Positions 28,466 to 37,657 of a stretch of DNA of 64,000 nucleotides are shown here, in pieces. Position 1 is the first letter of the stretch, and every line of letters begins with the position of its first letter. Source of the DNA: an uncultured Dehalococcoidia bacterium (GTDB lineage: Bacteria; Chloroflexota; Dehalococcoidia; Lucifugimonadales; UBA3495); the NCBI GenBank assembly GCA_958296385.1, contig OY282494.1:541416-605415 (forward strand), in the 5' to 3' direction. The translations under genes and the position numbers were made by a program. The notes under the pieces are model-generated. The model did not search any database. It had not been told where the DNA came from and was given only the letters and a program-made list of their open reading frames with translations.

Positions 28466-29365
28466 TTGTCCACTGAATCTTACTCCATTGAATCGCACGC
28501 CGACGACTGGGCCAGCCGGTTCGTCCAGGCCAACGGTATCCGGCATCATTATCTGGAATGGGGTGACCCGGATGGGGCGCCGCTGTTGATGCTGCACGCT
28601 ACGGGTTTGTGCGCCTGGCCGTGGAAGCCGATTGCGCGGCAGCTGGCCCGGCGGTATCGGGTGCTGGCCTTTGACCAGCGGGGGCACGGGGACACGGACG
28701 CATCGGACAAGGGCTACCGCTTTGAGTATGCCGGCGAGGACTTGGCGGCGATTATTGAAACGATGGGGCTGGAGCGTCCGCGGGTGGTAGGTCATTCGTC
28801 GGGCGGGTTGGCGAGCATCATTGCGGCTACGCTGCTACCGGGGCGTTTGGGGCCGGTTGCGCTGGTGGAGACGCGGGTTAGCAACGACCCAGCTACTACG
28901 CCAACGCAGGACTTGAATCTGCGCGCGGAACGAACCCGGCTGAAACGGCCGGTTTGGGAATCGCGGGCGGAGATGTTTGCATCCTACCGGACGCGGGCGG
29001 CGTTCCGGGATTGGGAGGATGAGCCCTTTGCGGAGTTCATCGCCGGCGGCACCCGGCTGCGGCCGGACGGCAAGGCGGAGCTGAAATGTCATCCCGAAAC
29101 CGAGGCTACTTTTTACGGTATGCGGGACGCGCTGCCGGTCGAGAACTACCTGCGGGATTTGCCCGGCCAATGGCTGCTGCTGCTGGCGGACTATCCGGGG
29201 TGCCAGCGGGCCGATGATACCGGAGTGCGACGGTTTGAGAGTCTGGTATCCGGGAGTACGGTCAAGCCGATGGGCAAGGGCAGCCACTTTCTGCCGATGG
29301 AATATCCCGGCGCAGTGCTGGATGCGGTGCAGGGCTGGTTTGACGCTGCCCCGGATGCGCCGTAA
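28466..29365 (+). CDS. Alpha/beta hydrolase
   Basis: Protein of 299 residues with the alpha/beta-hydrolase fold. The oxyanion region is LLMLHATGLCAWPW, followed by FDQRGHGDTDASD. The nucleophile elbow is VVGHSSGGLAS (Ser nucleophile), and the candidate catalytic His is in GKGSHFLPME near the C-terminus. No ATG or GTG is available before the fold; TTG 28466 is the best start and ATT 28463 an alternative, so the N-terminus is uncertain. A TATAAT at 28417-28422 lies suitably upstream. Substrate unknown. Confidence 0.85.
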   Translation: MSTESYSIESHADDWASRFVQANGIRHHYLEWGDPDGAPLLMLHATGLCAWPWKPIARQLARRYRVLAFDQRGHGDTDASDKGYRFEYAGEDLAAIIETMGLERPRVVGHSSGGLASIIAATLLPGRLGPVALVETRVSNDPATTPTQDLNLRAERTRLKRPVWESRAEMFASYRTRAAFRDWEDEPFAEFIAGGTRLRPDGKAELKCHPETEATFYGMRDALPVENYLRDLPGQWLLLLADYPGCQRADDTGVRRFESLVSGSTVKPMGKGSHFLPMEYPGAVLDAVQGWFDAAPDAP

Positions 29366-29420
29366 TATCATCGCTAATCACTGAACTAATCCCCAATCGC
29401 TTTGCGCCGACATTCATCTA

Positions 29421-29497
29421 AGATGGGTTCCGACTGAGATGGGTTCCAACTGAGATAGGTTCCGACCTGAGATAGGTTCCGACCGAGCTACGTTCCG
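29421..29497 (+). repeat. Tandem 16-17 bp repeats abutting a small gene
   Basis: Four full units and a degenerate fifth, of the type AGATAGGTTCCGACCTG, run head to tail: 29421-29436, 29437-29452, 29453-29469, 29470-29485 and a partial from 29486. The last ends 2 bases before the ATG of the zinc-ribbon gene. Possible operator or attenuation array, or a simple slippage repeat. Confidence 0.7.
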
Positions 29498-29499
29498 CT

Positions 29500-29640
29500 A
29501 TGCACTGCCGTCGCTGTAAATCCAAAATGCAGGTTGAGGCGCACCGGGCGCACAAGCAGGAAAAGTGGCGCTGCGGCAAGTGCAATGCGGTGCGGATGAA
29601 ACCGGCGTCTTACCAGCGCGGGGGGCGAAAGAATGGTTGA
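29500..29640 (+). CDS. 46-residue zinc-ribbon-like protein
   Basis: A very small basic protein starting MHCRRCKSKMQVE. Two CxxC pairs (Cys3/Cys6 and Cys25/Cys28, 18 residues apart) fit a single zinc ribbon. About 28% of residues are Arg or Lys, suggesting nucleic-acid or protein binding. The stop lies 5 bases before the start of the CoA-transferase gene, so the two are probably cotranscribed. No clear ribosome-binding site is present because tandem repeats occupy that position. Family not identified. Confidence 0.6.
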   Translation: MHCRRCKSKMQVEAHRAHKQEKWRCGKCNAVRMKPASYQRGGRKNG

Positions 29641-29645
29641 ATCCA

Positions 29646-30896
29646 ATGGCTGAATCCGAGGATATGACTATCAGCGCAGCGCAGTCGGGCCCGCTGGCCG
29701 GGCTGAAGGTGCTTGACCTTTCCATCATTGTTGCCGGCGGCACGGCGTCATCGCTGATGGCGGACTTTGGCGCTGAGGTGGTCAAAATTGAGCGGCCCGG
29801 AGGGGGCGATCCGCTGCGGAATTGGGGGCCGTTTTACAACGGGGTTTCCCTCTGGTGGAAAGTCCATTCGCGCAACAAGCAGTCGGTTACCCTGAACATG
29901 GGCGATGCGCGGGGGCAGGATTTGGTCAAGCGGCTGGCGGCGCAGGCGGACGTGCTTATTGAAGGGTTCCGGCCCGGAACTATGGAACGCTGGGGGTTGG
30001 GGCCGTCGGAGCTGCACGCTCCGGAGGTGAACCCCGGCCTGGTCATTCTGAGGTTCTCCGGGTTTGGGCAGACCGGGCCGTATAAAGACCGCCCCGGCTT
30101 TGGGACTATCGCTGAGTGTATGAGCGGCTACATCGGGATGACCGGGTTTCCGGATACGCCGCCCAACCTGCCGCCGGTGCCGCTGGCGGATGAGATTGCC
30201 GGCGTCTTTGGGGCGATGGCCGGGATGATGGCGGTGTACCGGCGGGACGCGGACCGGCGCAACGGCGAATCCGGCCGGGGGCAGGTGGTAGATTTAAGCC
30301 TGTTTGAGCCGCTGTTCCGGCTGTGCATCCCGCACTTGACCATCTACGACCGGCTGGGCGAGATACGGGAGCGGGTGGGCAACGACTTTCCGGATGCCGC
30401 GCCGCGCAGCCTGTACCGCACCGGCGACGACCGCTGGCTGGGGCTGTCGGCAACGTCGCAGAACACCTGGGAGGGATTGGCCCGGGCGATGGGGTTTGAG
30501 GAGTTGCTGGCCGACCCGCGTTTCGCGAACAACGCCGCCCGTCTGGAGAACAAGGACGCGCTCAACGACATTCTGCAAGGGTGGCTGGGCGCGCGTTCCA
30601 CCGCCGCTATTATGGATGACTTGATTCCGTCCGGGGGCGTCGTCGGGCCGGTGTACAACAGTGCGGACATCGTGGCCGATGCTCATTACCGGGAGCGGGG
30701 GGACATCGTGAACGTGAACGACCCGGAGTTGGGGGAAACCATTATGCTGGGCGTGGTTCCCAAGTTCAGCGATACTCCGGGCGAATTGCGTCATATGGGG
30801 CCGACGGTGGGGCAGCACAACGGCGACGTGTACGGCGGCTGGCTGGGCATCAGCGACGATGGGCTGGCGGAGCTGTCGGCCGACGGCGTGATTTAG
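29646..30896 (+). CDS. CaiB/BaiF family (class III) CoA-transferase
   Basis: Protein of 416 residues. Typical blocks are LAGLKVLDLSIIVAGGTASSLMADFGAEVVKIERPGGGDPLR (seen from GLKVLDLS to KIERPGGGDP), LNMGDARGQDLVKRL, EGFRPGTMERWGLG and FSGFGQTGPYKDRPGFGTIAECMSG. The usual catalytic Asp position lies in the FGTIAE segment and seems to be replaced, as in many members of this subgroup; catalysis should therefore not be assumed. Start ATG 29646 is chosen for spacing; ATG 29664 is an alternative. Substrate unknown. Confidence 0.88.
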   Translation: MAESEDMTISAAQSGPLAGLKVLDLSIIVAGGTASSLMADFGAEVVKIERPGGGDPLRNWGPFYNGVSLWWKVHSRNKQSVTLNMGDARGQDLVKRLAAQADVLIEGFRPGTMERWGLGPSELHAPEVNPGLVILRFSGFGQTGPYKDRPGFGTIAECMSGYIGMTGFPDTPPNLPPVPLADEIAGVFGAMAGMMAVYRRDADRRNGESGRGQVVDLSLFEPLFRLCIPHLTIYDRLGEIRERVGNDFPDAAPRSLYRTGDDRWLGLSATSQNTWEGLARAMGFEELLADPRFANNAARLENKDALNDILQGWLGARSTAAIMDDLIPSGGVVGPVYNSADIVADAHYRERGDIVNVNDPELGETIMLGVVPKFSDTPGELRHMGPTVGQHNGDVYGGWLGISDDGLAELSADGVI

Positions 30897-30945
30897 CCGC
30901 TGACTTCCTTAATAGAGCTGGAGAATTGAACGACTTGGAGATGCG

Positions 30946-31617
30946 ATGTTGCCGACGCTGCTGGTAGCTACGCGCAACCCCGGCAAGATGCGGGAGTACC
31001 GGGAACTGCTGGCGGGTTGTCCGGCGGAACTGGTGTCGCTGGACGACTTGGGCATAACGACGGACGTTGCGGAAACGGGGGATACGTTTCTCGCCAACGC
31101 ACTGCTGAAAGCGTCGGCCTACGCCGGCGAATCGGGCTGCCTTACGCTGTCGGATGATTCCGGGCTGGAGGTGCACGCGCTGGGCGGGGCGCCCGGCGTT
31201 TATTCGGCGCGGTACGGCGGGGATGCGTGCGTATCCGATGCAGACCGCGTTGCGCTGCTGCTGCGGAACTTGCAGGGGGTGCCCTGGGTTAATCGGATGG
31301 CCCGGTTCCGGTGCTGTACTGCGATTGCCGCGCCGCCGGGGGTGGCGATTTCCGAGGAGGCGGCCGGGGCGCCTTATCCCGATGGTGGCGGCGGGCGCAT
31401 CGCTACCGTCGTGGGTTCGATTGCCGGGGTGATACAATACGAGCCGCAGGGGGAACACGGCTTCGGTTATGATCCGGTGTTTTATCTGCCATCTTACGGC
31501 AAGACGATTGCCGAGCTGCCTTTGACCGCCAAGAATCGTATCAGCCACCGCGCAGATGCGGCGGGGCGGGCGCTGAGGCAGCTGAACCAATGGCTCGCGC
31601 AGCGGGCCGGGATATAG
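30946..31617 (+). CDS. rdgB: XTP/dITP pyrophosphatase (RdgB/HAM1)
   Basis: Hydrolyses non-canonical purine nucleoside triphosphates such as ITP and XTP. Protein of 223 residues with LLVATRNPGKMREYREL at the N-terminus, the TLSDDSGLEVHALGGAPGVYSARYGG block, and GFGYDPVFYLPSYGKTIAELP, all diagnostic. A segment around residues 145-160 is a little longer than usual. Confidence 0.95.
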   Translation: MLPTLLVATRNPGKMREYRELLAGCPAELVSLDDLGITTDVAETGDTFLANALLKASAYAGESGCLTLSDDSGLEVHALGGAPGVYSARYGGDACVSDADRVALLLRNLQGVPWVNRMARFRCCTAIAAPPGVAISEEAAGAPYPDGGGGRIATVVGSIAGVIQYEPQGEHGFGYDPVFYLPSYGKTIAELPLTAKNRISHRADAAGRALRQLNQWLAQRAGI

Positions 31618-31623
31618 CGCCTG

Positions 31624-32643
31624 ATGATTACAGACTTGCTGGGCCGCCCACTGCGGGATTTGCGGATTTCGGTTACCGACCGCTGCAATTTCCGCTGTCC
31701 TTACTGTATGCCGGCCGAGATATTCGGCGAGGCGTACCAGTTTCTGCCCAAGGATGAGATTCTGACCTTTGAGGAAATTGCGCGGCTGTCGGGTTTGTTC
31801 GTCGGGCTGGGGGTGAACAAGCTGCGGATTACCGGGGGGGAGCCGCTGCTGCGGGCGGGCTTGCCGGATTTGGTGGGGCAGCTGGCGTCAATCCCCGGCG
31901 CCGATGATATTACGCTGACTACCAACGGGTATCTGCTGGCCGGGCAGGCGCAGCAGCTGAAGGATGCCGGGCTTAACCGCATCACCGTAAGTCTGGACTC
32001 GCTGGATGATGAGATATTCAAGGCGATGAACGGGCGGGGGTTTGGCACCCGGCGGGTGCTGGACGGCATCCGGCGGGCGGCGGACGTTGGGCTGGTTCCC
32101 ATCAAGATTAACGCGGTGGTGCAGAAGGGAACGAACGACCATACGGTGGTGGAGCTGGCGCGTCATTTTAAGGGGACGGGCCACATCGTGCGGTTCATTG
32201 AGTATATGGACGTGGGGAACCGCAACGGCTGGAAACTGGACGAGGTGATGTCGGCCGCCGAAATCGTGGCCCGGATTGACGCTGAGCTGCCGCTGGAACC
32301 GGCGGCGGCGAACTATGCGGGAGAGGTGGCCAACCGCTGGCGGTATCGCGACGGCAGCGGGGAGATTGGCGTAATCGCGTCGGTGACGCAGCCGTTTTGC
32401 GCGGACTGCACGCGGGCGCGTCTGGCTACGGACGGCCGGCTGTACACCTGCCTGTTCGCCTCAAACGGGGTGGACTTGCGGGGGCCGATGCGGGACGGCG
32501 CGGACGACGACGAACTGGCGGGCATCATCACCGGGATTTGGAACCGGCGGCGGGATCGCTATTCGGAGGAACGGTCGGAGATGACGGAAACCGGCGCCGG
32601 GATGTCCGGGCGCAAGGTTGAGATGTATCACATCGGGGGATAG
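31624..32643 (+). CDS. moaA: GTP 3',8-cyclase MoaA (molybdenum cofactor biosynthesis)
   Basis: Radical-SAM enzyme for the first step of molybdopterin synthesis. The 339-residue protein has the SAM cluster site [12 protein letters not shown], the GGEPLLR glycine motif, the C-terminal second cluster [18 protein letters not shown], and the terminal GG dipeptide (MYHIGG) that MoaA needs for activity. It starts 6 bases after the rdgB stop and is followed by moaC at 7 bases. Confidence 0.97.
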   Translation: MITDLLGRPLRDLRISVTDRCNFRCPYCMPAEIFGEAYQFLPKDEILTFEEIARLSGLFVGLGVNKLRITGGEPLLRAGLPDLVGQLASIPGADDITLTTNGYLLAGQAQQLKDAGLNRITVSLDSLDDEIFKAMNGRGFGTRRVLDGIRRAADVGLVPIKINAVVQKGTNDHTVVELARHFKGTGHIVRFIEYMDVGNRNGWKLDEVMSAAEIVARIDAELPLEPAAANYAGEVANRWRYRDGSGEIGVIASVTQPFCADCTRARLATDGRLYTCLFASNGVDLRGPMRDGADDDELAGIITGIWNRRRDRYSEERSEMTETGAGMSGRKVEMYHIGG

Positions 32644-32650
32644 ACGCGTT

Positions 32651-33160
32651 ATGTCTATGGAGAATCAGGTCAAGCCGGCCGACCGGCTGACGCATCTGGC
32701 GGAGGACGGGAGCGCCCGGATGGTGGACGTGGGGTGGAAGCCGGTAACGGAACGCTTTGCGCAGGCGTGCGGGGACGTGGTGATGCAGCCGGAAACGCTG
32801 GCGCTCATCCGGGACGGGCTGATGAAAAAGGGGGACGTGCTGACGATTGCGCAGCTGGCGGGCATTATGGGGGCCAAGCGCACCGCCGAGCTAATTCCGC
32901 TGTGCCACCCGCTGCCGCTGAACAAAGTGGACGTGGAGCTGGCGCTGGATGAGGAACATAGCCGGGTGCGGGTGGTGGCAACGGCGGCGACGTCGGGCAA
33001 AACCGGGGTGGAAATGGAGGCGCTAACCGCCGTGTCGGTGGCGGCGCTGACGGTTTATGATATGTGCAAGGCGGTGGACCGGGCGGTGCGCATCGACGGC
33101 GTGCGGCTGCTGCGCAAAACCGGCGGGCAGTCGGGGGATATTGACCTTAGTGACGGCTAA
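32651..33160 (+). CDS. moaC: Cyclic pyranopterin monophosphate synthase MoaC
   Basis: Partner of MoaA that forms cyclic pyranopterin monophosphate. The 169-residue protein has [46 protein letters not shown] and the C-terminal [14 protein letters not shown] 32651 is 7 bases after the moaA stop. Its end overlaps the convergent hypothetical gene by 4 bases. Confidence 0.97.
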   Translation: MSMENQVKPADRLTHLAEDGSARMVDVGWKPVTERFAQACGDVVMQPETLALIRDGLMKKGDVLTIAQLAGIMGAKRTAELIPLCHPLPLNKVDVELALDEEHSRVRVVATAATSGKTGVEMEALTAVSVAALTVYDMCKAVDRAVRIDGVRLLRKTGGQSGDIDLSDG

Positions 33161-33543
33161 GGGGTGCGGCTCTGCCGGCGCGCCTCGGGGGCGAGGGCGC
33201 GGATGGCGGCCATCAGGTAAAGCAGACGCTCCTCGGGTTCAAGCTCTAGCGGCTTGAATTCCTCGACTTGGTCCACTTCCAGGACGCCTACAATTCCCGG
33301 AATCGCGGTTACGTCAAGGGCGGCGATGGCGCCGTCGGGGGTTACTACTACGCAGCCCCGGTCGGGCAGTCCGGCCAGGGCTGGTTCCAGTTCAACGGCC
33401 TGGATGGTGGACATACCGAGGAATGATGGGAACGGGTCGAGCTGGCGGCAGAGGGCGTCGAGGATGGCCTGTATGCGATCGCCGGCGTCGGTCAGGGCGG
33501 CCTGGGCCTGGAGTTCAGGGTCTGGGGGGGATGCTGAGGGCAT
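33157..33543 (-). CDS. Small hypothetical protein convergent with moaC
   Basis: A 128-residue acidic protein, start ATG 33543 ([13 protein letters not shown]). It has an alternating hydrophobic pattern in the middle ([20 protein letters not shown]) and an acidic helix-like end ([20 protein letters not shown]). No signal peptide or membrane segment. Not recognised. The frame stays open upstream across the tRNA gene, but that part is an antisense artefact. Confidence 0.6.
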   Translation of the reverse strand: MPSASPPDPELQAQAALTDAGDRIQAILDALCRQLDPFPSFLGMSTIQAVELEPALAGLPDRGCVVVTPDGAIAALDVTAIPGIVGVLEVDQVEEFKPLELEPEERLLYLMAAIRALAPEARRQSRTP

Positions 33544-33657
33544 TTTACTTGTGGGCTGCGCTGGCGATTTTGGGGGTTGTAATTGACAATTTGGCGGGGC
33601 GGGATTTACCATTGTGATTGTGTGCAACGCTGACGGCTGGTCGGCGACACGCCGGTT

Positions 33658-33732
33658 GGCGACGTAGCTCAGAGGCAGAGCGGGCGCTTCATAAGCGCTA
33701 GGTCGTTGGTTCGAATCCATCCGTCGCCACCA
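33658..33732 (+). tRNA. tRNA-Met (CAT anticodon)
   Basis: A 75-base cloverleaf including an encoded CCA end. The acceptor stem GGCGACG pairs with CGTCGCC, the D-arm begins at GCTC, the anticodon loop TTCATAA gives CAT, and the T-arm has GGTTCGAATCC. It could be elongator Met or, if the C34 is lysidylated, Ile(CAT). The first base pair is G-C, so an initiator tRNA is less likely. Confidence 0.95.
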
Positions 33733-33788
33733 TACAGGCAAGGCAAGCCATGCCACATCAGTTCCGCGCAGGATATGGATATGAACGG

Positions 33789-33815
33789 GGCCGGGTCGTT
33801 ATGACCCGGCCTTTT
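33789..33815 (+). terminator. Rho-independent terminator after tRNA-Met
   Basis: A perfect 9 bp stem (GGCCGGGTC with GACCCGGCC), a 5-base loop GTTAT and a TTTT tail, 57 bases after the tRNA. Confidence 0.85.
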
Positions 33816-33850
33816 GCTGCGCTGGTTGGCGAGGTGTGATCTGCGTGGGG

Positions 33851-34762
33851 TTATTCCTCGCGTTCCTCTAAATCGCCGCCCAGCTCGCTGAGGAACTGCT
33901 CGATTTCGGGGGACAGGGATACGGGGTCGCCGGCGGGTTCGGTTTCGGCGGATGCGGGTGTTTCGGCTTCGTTGGAGTCGTAGTAGGCTTCCATCTGCTG
34001 GATTAGGCCCTGCAACTCGGAGTTGCGCTCGACGGCGGAGTTCAGCTCGCGGTATTGGCGCTGGCCGCGGCGCACGGGGGCCAGGTCGGCCGGGATGTCG
34101 CCGTACACGGAGGACAGGGCTTCCAACATCCGGGCGGTGCCGTTGAAGTCCTCATCGAGCTGGACGTATTGGGGCAGATGCACCATGAAGTTGATGGATT
34201 CCACGCCCAGGCGGTCGATGCCGTCGGAAACGAGGTTCATTATGGTGGTGGGGCCCTGGTAGGTGCTGCGGCGGAGCCTGAGGTTGGGGACGGGGCGAAT
34301 TTGGGGGACGCTGCCGAGGGAGCCGGTGACCAGCAGGGGGCGGGTGTGGGGAACGGCGTCGTACATTGCCCCGACGCGGCAGTAGCGCTTGACGTCGAAG
34401 GTTTCAACGACCTTGAGGATGGAGTCGGTGTATTCCTCACTGTTGGCGTGAGGTTCGCGGAGGTGGAAGAAGAGGAAGTCGGGGCCGTTCTCGGTTTGGG
34501 CGTAGCGGATAACGCTGTTGGGGATGCGGACGCGCCGCTCGTTATCCACCAGCCTCATGCTGGGGCGGTAGCGGGTGAAGTCGAAAAACTCGCCGGGCCG
34601 GTGCAACCGTCCCAGCTCGGTAGAGCCGAGAAAGCGTTCCAGCCGGGTCAGGGTTAGCGTGCCCACGCTGCCCACGTCCACCCAGGGGCGGATCATGGCG
34701 AACACGTGGGGTTCACGGAGTTGGGGCAACGGTTCTTGCAGTTCAAATGCGCCGATTCTCAT
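33851..34762 (-). CDS. PAC2 (proteasome assembly chaperone) family protein
   Basis: Protein of 303 residues matching the PAC2 layout: an N-terminal LREPHVFAMIRPWVDVGSVG, a central DFLFFHLREPHANSEEYTDSIL, then RYCRVGAMYDAVPHTRPLLVTG and GIDRLGVESINFMVHLPQYVQ. In actinobacteria and Chloroflexota such proteins occur without a clear link to a proteasome. The C-terminal 60 residues are acidic with a coiled-coil-like segment. Function inferred from fold family only. Confidence 0.75.
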   Translation of the reverse strand: MRIGAFELQEPLPQLREPHVFAMIRPWVDVGSVGTLTLTRLERFLGSTELGRLHRPGEFFDFTRYRPSMRLVDNERRVRIPNSVIRYAQTENGPDFLFFHLREPHANSEEYTDSILKVVETFDVKRYCRVGAMYDAVPHTRPLLVTGSLGSVPQIRPVPNLRLRRSTYQGPTTIMNLVSDGIDRLGVESINFMVHLPQYVQLDEDFNGTARMLEALSSVYGDIPADLAPVRRGQRQYRELNSAVERNSELQGLIQQMEAYYDSNEAETPASAETEPAGDPVSLSPEIEQFLSELGGDLEEREE

Positions 34763-34811
34763 AGTAGAACCATATTGCCAGACCTGAGGCGATAATTCAA
34801 GAAGTGAGCGG

Positions 34812-35290
34812 GCGAGGTTGTTGGTATCGGGCGGGTGTCGTATCGGGCGTTTATCGGGCGGTGGGTTCGGTTTGATTTGGTGGTGGTTATCGCCGGAGAT
34901 TCAAGTCGGTGTCAGCCCTTACGGCCGGAAGGTTTTTACGCAACTATTACGGACCTTCATTTTACGTGTCCTGCCCTTTGGGGGAGCAGCACGCGGGCTG
35001 AAGCTCGATACCCTGCGGAGTACCGCCCACGCCGTGGATGCGTCGATGGGTCGGCCTGGCCGATTGCGGTTTGGATGCTGACGGGGGTGGCCGTGGTGAC
35101 TGGAATCTCCGGCGACGGTTGGTTGATGCGGTGTTGGATCTGGGTGATGTGTGTGGCCCCGGTTCCTCAGGGGGCGCTCTCGGTGGAGAACGGCTGAGGC
35201 GGGGATTGGTTGGTTGAGATGCCCGATGTGGTTATTATGGCGAACGGACGCGCGGGTGGCAAGGGGTGTGTGTCACTGATTTTCAGCTTT
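34812..35290 (+). repeat. Dispersed repeat, copy C
   Basis: Third copy of the repeat, filling most of the 609 bp gap between the PAC2 gene and the MFS gene. The core, 34891-35114, has 17-base inverted ends (34891-34907 and 35098-35114, one mismatch). The left flank carries the TATCGGGCGG-type direct repeats. The right end runs into a small hairpin of the GTCATT...AATGAC family at 35292-35318. No gene is seen here. Confidence 0.8.
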
Positions 35291-35371
35291 TGTCATTATG
35301 AGCGCAGCGGAGAATGACAGTAGGGGATGCTGGATGATAGACAGTAAGAGGGGGTTCCGGCGGGTTCCGGT

Positions 35372-36850
35372 TTAGTCGTCGGCGGGGGTTGGTTCTGCGA
35401 TGGCGGCGGGGGTTTTTTTGCCCCAGGTTCTGGTTATTGATATTGCTACTCCGATGGTTAGGAAGGCGCCCATTAGCAGGAAGGCCCAGCGGAGGCCGGC
35501 GATGAAGGCGGTAGAGACCTGGGGGTTGACGGCGTCCAGTTTGGGTTCTACTCCGTAGGTGGCCATGGTGGTTACTATTACCACGGTGGCTACGGCTACG
35601 CTTACTACGTTGGCGGAGTTGCGGACTAGCTGGGTTAGCGCGGAGACGACTCCGTAGCGGCTGCGGTCGACGACGCTGATGATGCTGCTGCTGTTGGGGG
35701 AGTTGAACAGGGCGGTGCCGCAGCTTTGCAGCATCAGCGTGCCGATTATCAGCTCGTAGGACGATTTCTCGTCGAGGGCAAAGGCCAGTATGAAGGCGCT
35801 GATGGCAGTCAGGGTCAATCCGCCGATGGTGAAAGCCTGCCAGCCAAAGCGGTCGGACAGCCGGCCGCTGAACGGGCCAATCAGCACCATGCACAAGGCG
35901 GGGGGGATCATCATCAATCCTACTTCCAACGGGGTATGGGACAGCACGCGTTGCAGGTAGAAGGGCATGATGAATCGGGAGGCGGAGGTGCCGAAGAAGG
36001 ACAGCCATCCGGCGGCGACGCCCAGGCCGAAGATGCGGTTGGTGAAGAGGCGCAGTTCCAGCATCGGGGAGCGGAACCGCAGTTCCCACCAGATGAACGC
36101 CACCATTGCGACGACGACCAGGCCGGCGCCGACGATTACCAGCGTAGAAGTCCAGCCGAATCCGTTGCCGTTGCCGACGACCAGCAGCAGCACCAGCAGG
36201 ATGACGCCGGACAGGGCGGCGCCAACCCAATCAAAGGAGGAGTTGGAGTCGCTGCGATGGGCGGCGGCAGTGGGGCCACGCTCCAGGACGAGCAGGGAAA
36301 CCAGCAGGACGAGGCCGCCGGTGGGGACGTTGACGAAGAAGACCCACTGCCAGCCGAGGTAGGCGACGAGGAATCCGCCCAGGGCGGGGCCGGCGATGGC
36401 GCCGAGTCCGACGACGCTGAGGTGCATCCCCAGGGCTTTGCCGCGCTCGGTATCGGGGAAGGCGGCGATGAACATACCCATGCCGCAGCCCTGCACCATG
36501 CCGGAACCGATGCCCTGCAAGATGCGGAAGAGGATGAGCCAGCCCAACGTGGGGGCGAAGGTGGAGCCGAGGGAGCCGGCAACGAAAATGGCGGTGCCGA
36601 GGACGTACACGCGACGGCGTCCGATGACGTCGCCCAGGCGGCCCATGGGCAGCAGCAGCACGCTGATGGTGAGGGCGTAAGCGACAACGACCCACTGGAC
36701 GGACTCCAGGTTGGCGTCGAAGTGGGCCTCGATGCCCGGCAGGGCAATGAGCACGCTGCCGTGGTCGACGACGGAGAAGAAGGTGCCGGTGGCGATGGTC
36801 CAGAAGACCCACCACTTATAGCCCCGGCTGGCTGTAATGCGTTGGAGCAA
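35372..36850 (-). CDS. MFS transporter, DHA2 (14-TM, EmrB/QacA-like) family
   Basis: Inner-membrane drug/proton antiporter-like protein of 492 residues with about 14 hydrophobic segments. The motif A region reads MGRLGDVIGRRRVY and motif C lies in GLGAIAGPALGGFLV. The central cytoplasmic loop (RGPTAAAHRSDSNSS) and the late second half fit the 14-TM DHA2 layout. Substrate unknown. The neighbouring repeats give no clue to regulation. Confidence 0.88.
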   Translation of the reverse strand: MLQRITASRGYKWWVFWTIATGTFFSVVDHGSVLIALPGIEAHFDANLESVQWVVVAYALTISVLLLPMGRLGDVIGRRRVYVLGTAIFVAGSLGSTFAPTLGWLILFRILQGIGSGMVQGCGMGMFIAAFPDTERGKALGMHLSVVGLGAIAGPALGGFLVAYLGWQWVFFVNVPTGGLVLLVSLLVLERGPTAAAHRSDSNSSFDWVGAALSGVILLVLLLVVGNGNGFGWTSTLVIVGAGLVVVAMVAFIWWELRFRSPMLELRLFTNRIFGLGVAAGWLSFFGTSASRFIMPFYLQRVLSHTPLEVGLMMIPPALCMVLIGPFSGRLSDRFGWQAFTIGGLTLTAISAFILAFALDEKSSYELIIGTLMLQSCGTALFNSPNSSSIISVVDRSRYGVVSALTQLVRNSANVVSVAVATVVIVTTMATYGVEPKLDAVNPQVSTAFIAGLRWAFLLMGAFLTIGVAISITRTWGKKTPAAIAEPTPADD

Positions 36851-36933
36851 GTTGAATCACGTCCCGATTGGACTATCATACTCCGTTAACGGGGCCAGGC
36901 AAAATTGGGGGTGGGAGGGGGTTAGCGTGTTTC

Positions 36934-36989
36934 GTCATTCTGAGCGCAGCGGTGTTGTTCCATAAAGGGTGGGCTACGCTCAGAATGAC
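36934..36989. repeat. GTCATTCTGAGCG hairpin element
   Basis: Inverted arms of 13 bases, GTCATTCTGAGCG at 36934-36946 and CGCTCAGAATGAC at 36977-36989, separated by 30 bases. The same arm sequence occurs at 62785-62797 and in variant form at 35292 and 56133. It lies between the MFS gene and the distal end of the CRISPR array. Confidence 0.7.
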
Positions 36990-37043
36990 ATGGACCGGAA
37001 TTGCGTTTTGCAAGCCGTCTCATTATATACGGGTGTGGCCAAA

Positions 37044-37657
37044 TTGCCTTTGTGCCGCCCCTTTTTGGGGGCGGTTATGTGATGGCGCTGGTCGCCGTGC
37101 GCGTGGTCGGGGCCTAGCTTCAATTGTGCCGCCCCCGTTCGGGAACGGTTATCCGTGCGGTATTCGTTATACCGTTTCAGGGCGCCGTGGCTTCAATTGT
37201 GCCGCCCCCGTTGAGGAGCGGTTATATGCAGGTCATACCGCCCGCCATCCTTGTTAGCCTCGCTTCAATTGTGCCGCCCCCGTTGGGGAGCGGTTATGTC
37301 GTTGCGGCGTCGTCGTTGAATACGGGTATCCACCTTCAATTGTGCCGCCCCCGTTGGGGAGCGGTTATTGGGGTGCCGGTGGCAAAAACGACGGCCTCCT
37401 TACTCCTTCAATTGTGCCGCCCCCGTTGGGGAGCGGTTATTACGATGTACCGCTCGCGGATGGGGCGGTCGGTCTCCCTTCAATTGTGCCGCCCCCGTTG
37501 GGGAGCGGTTATATCCGACGGCGGCGGCCATCAAAACGCAATATGAAAGCCTTCAATTGTGCCGCCCCCGTTGGGGAGCGGTTATCATCTACGATGACCT
37601 ACAGCAATTCTTTCTGGTGTCACTTCAATTGTGCCGCCCCCGTTGGGGAGCGGTTAT
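37044..37657 (-). CRISPR. CRISPR array, nine repeats, eight spacers (type I-G associated)
   Basis: Repeats of 35 bases start at 37044 (strongly degenerate), 37118, 37191, 37263, 37334, 37406, 37478, 37551 and 37623. Spacers are 36-39 bases and all different. On the minus strand the repeat begins ATAACCGC, contains a CCGC-CCCC / GGGG-GCGG hairpin and ends in ATTGAAG. The last six copies are identical. The copies at 37191, 37118 and 37044 drift progressively, so the left end is the old (trailer) end and the leader lies on the right at about 37658-37855, next to the cas operon. Open frames within the array are translation artefacts. Confidence 0.97.

Noticed and set aside
33544..33756. N-terminal extension of the small hypothetical protein containing MDSNQRPSAYEAPALPLSYV
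   Set aside because: This is the antisense translation of the tRNA-Met gene, a common annotation artefact.
34835..35197. Possible 120-residue protein in repeat copy C, with a counterpart in copy A
   Set aside because: The frame is broken in copy B and the copies diverge without respect to codons. Treated as a non-coding repeat.
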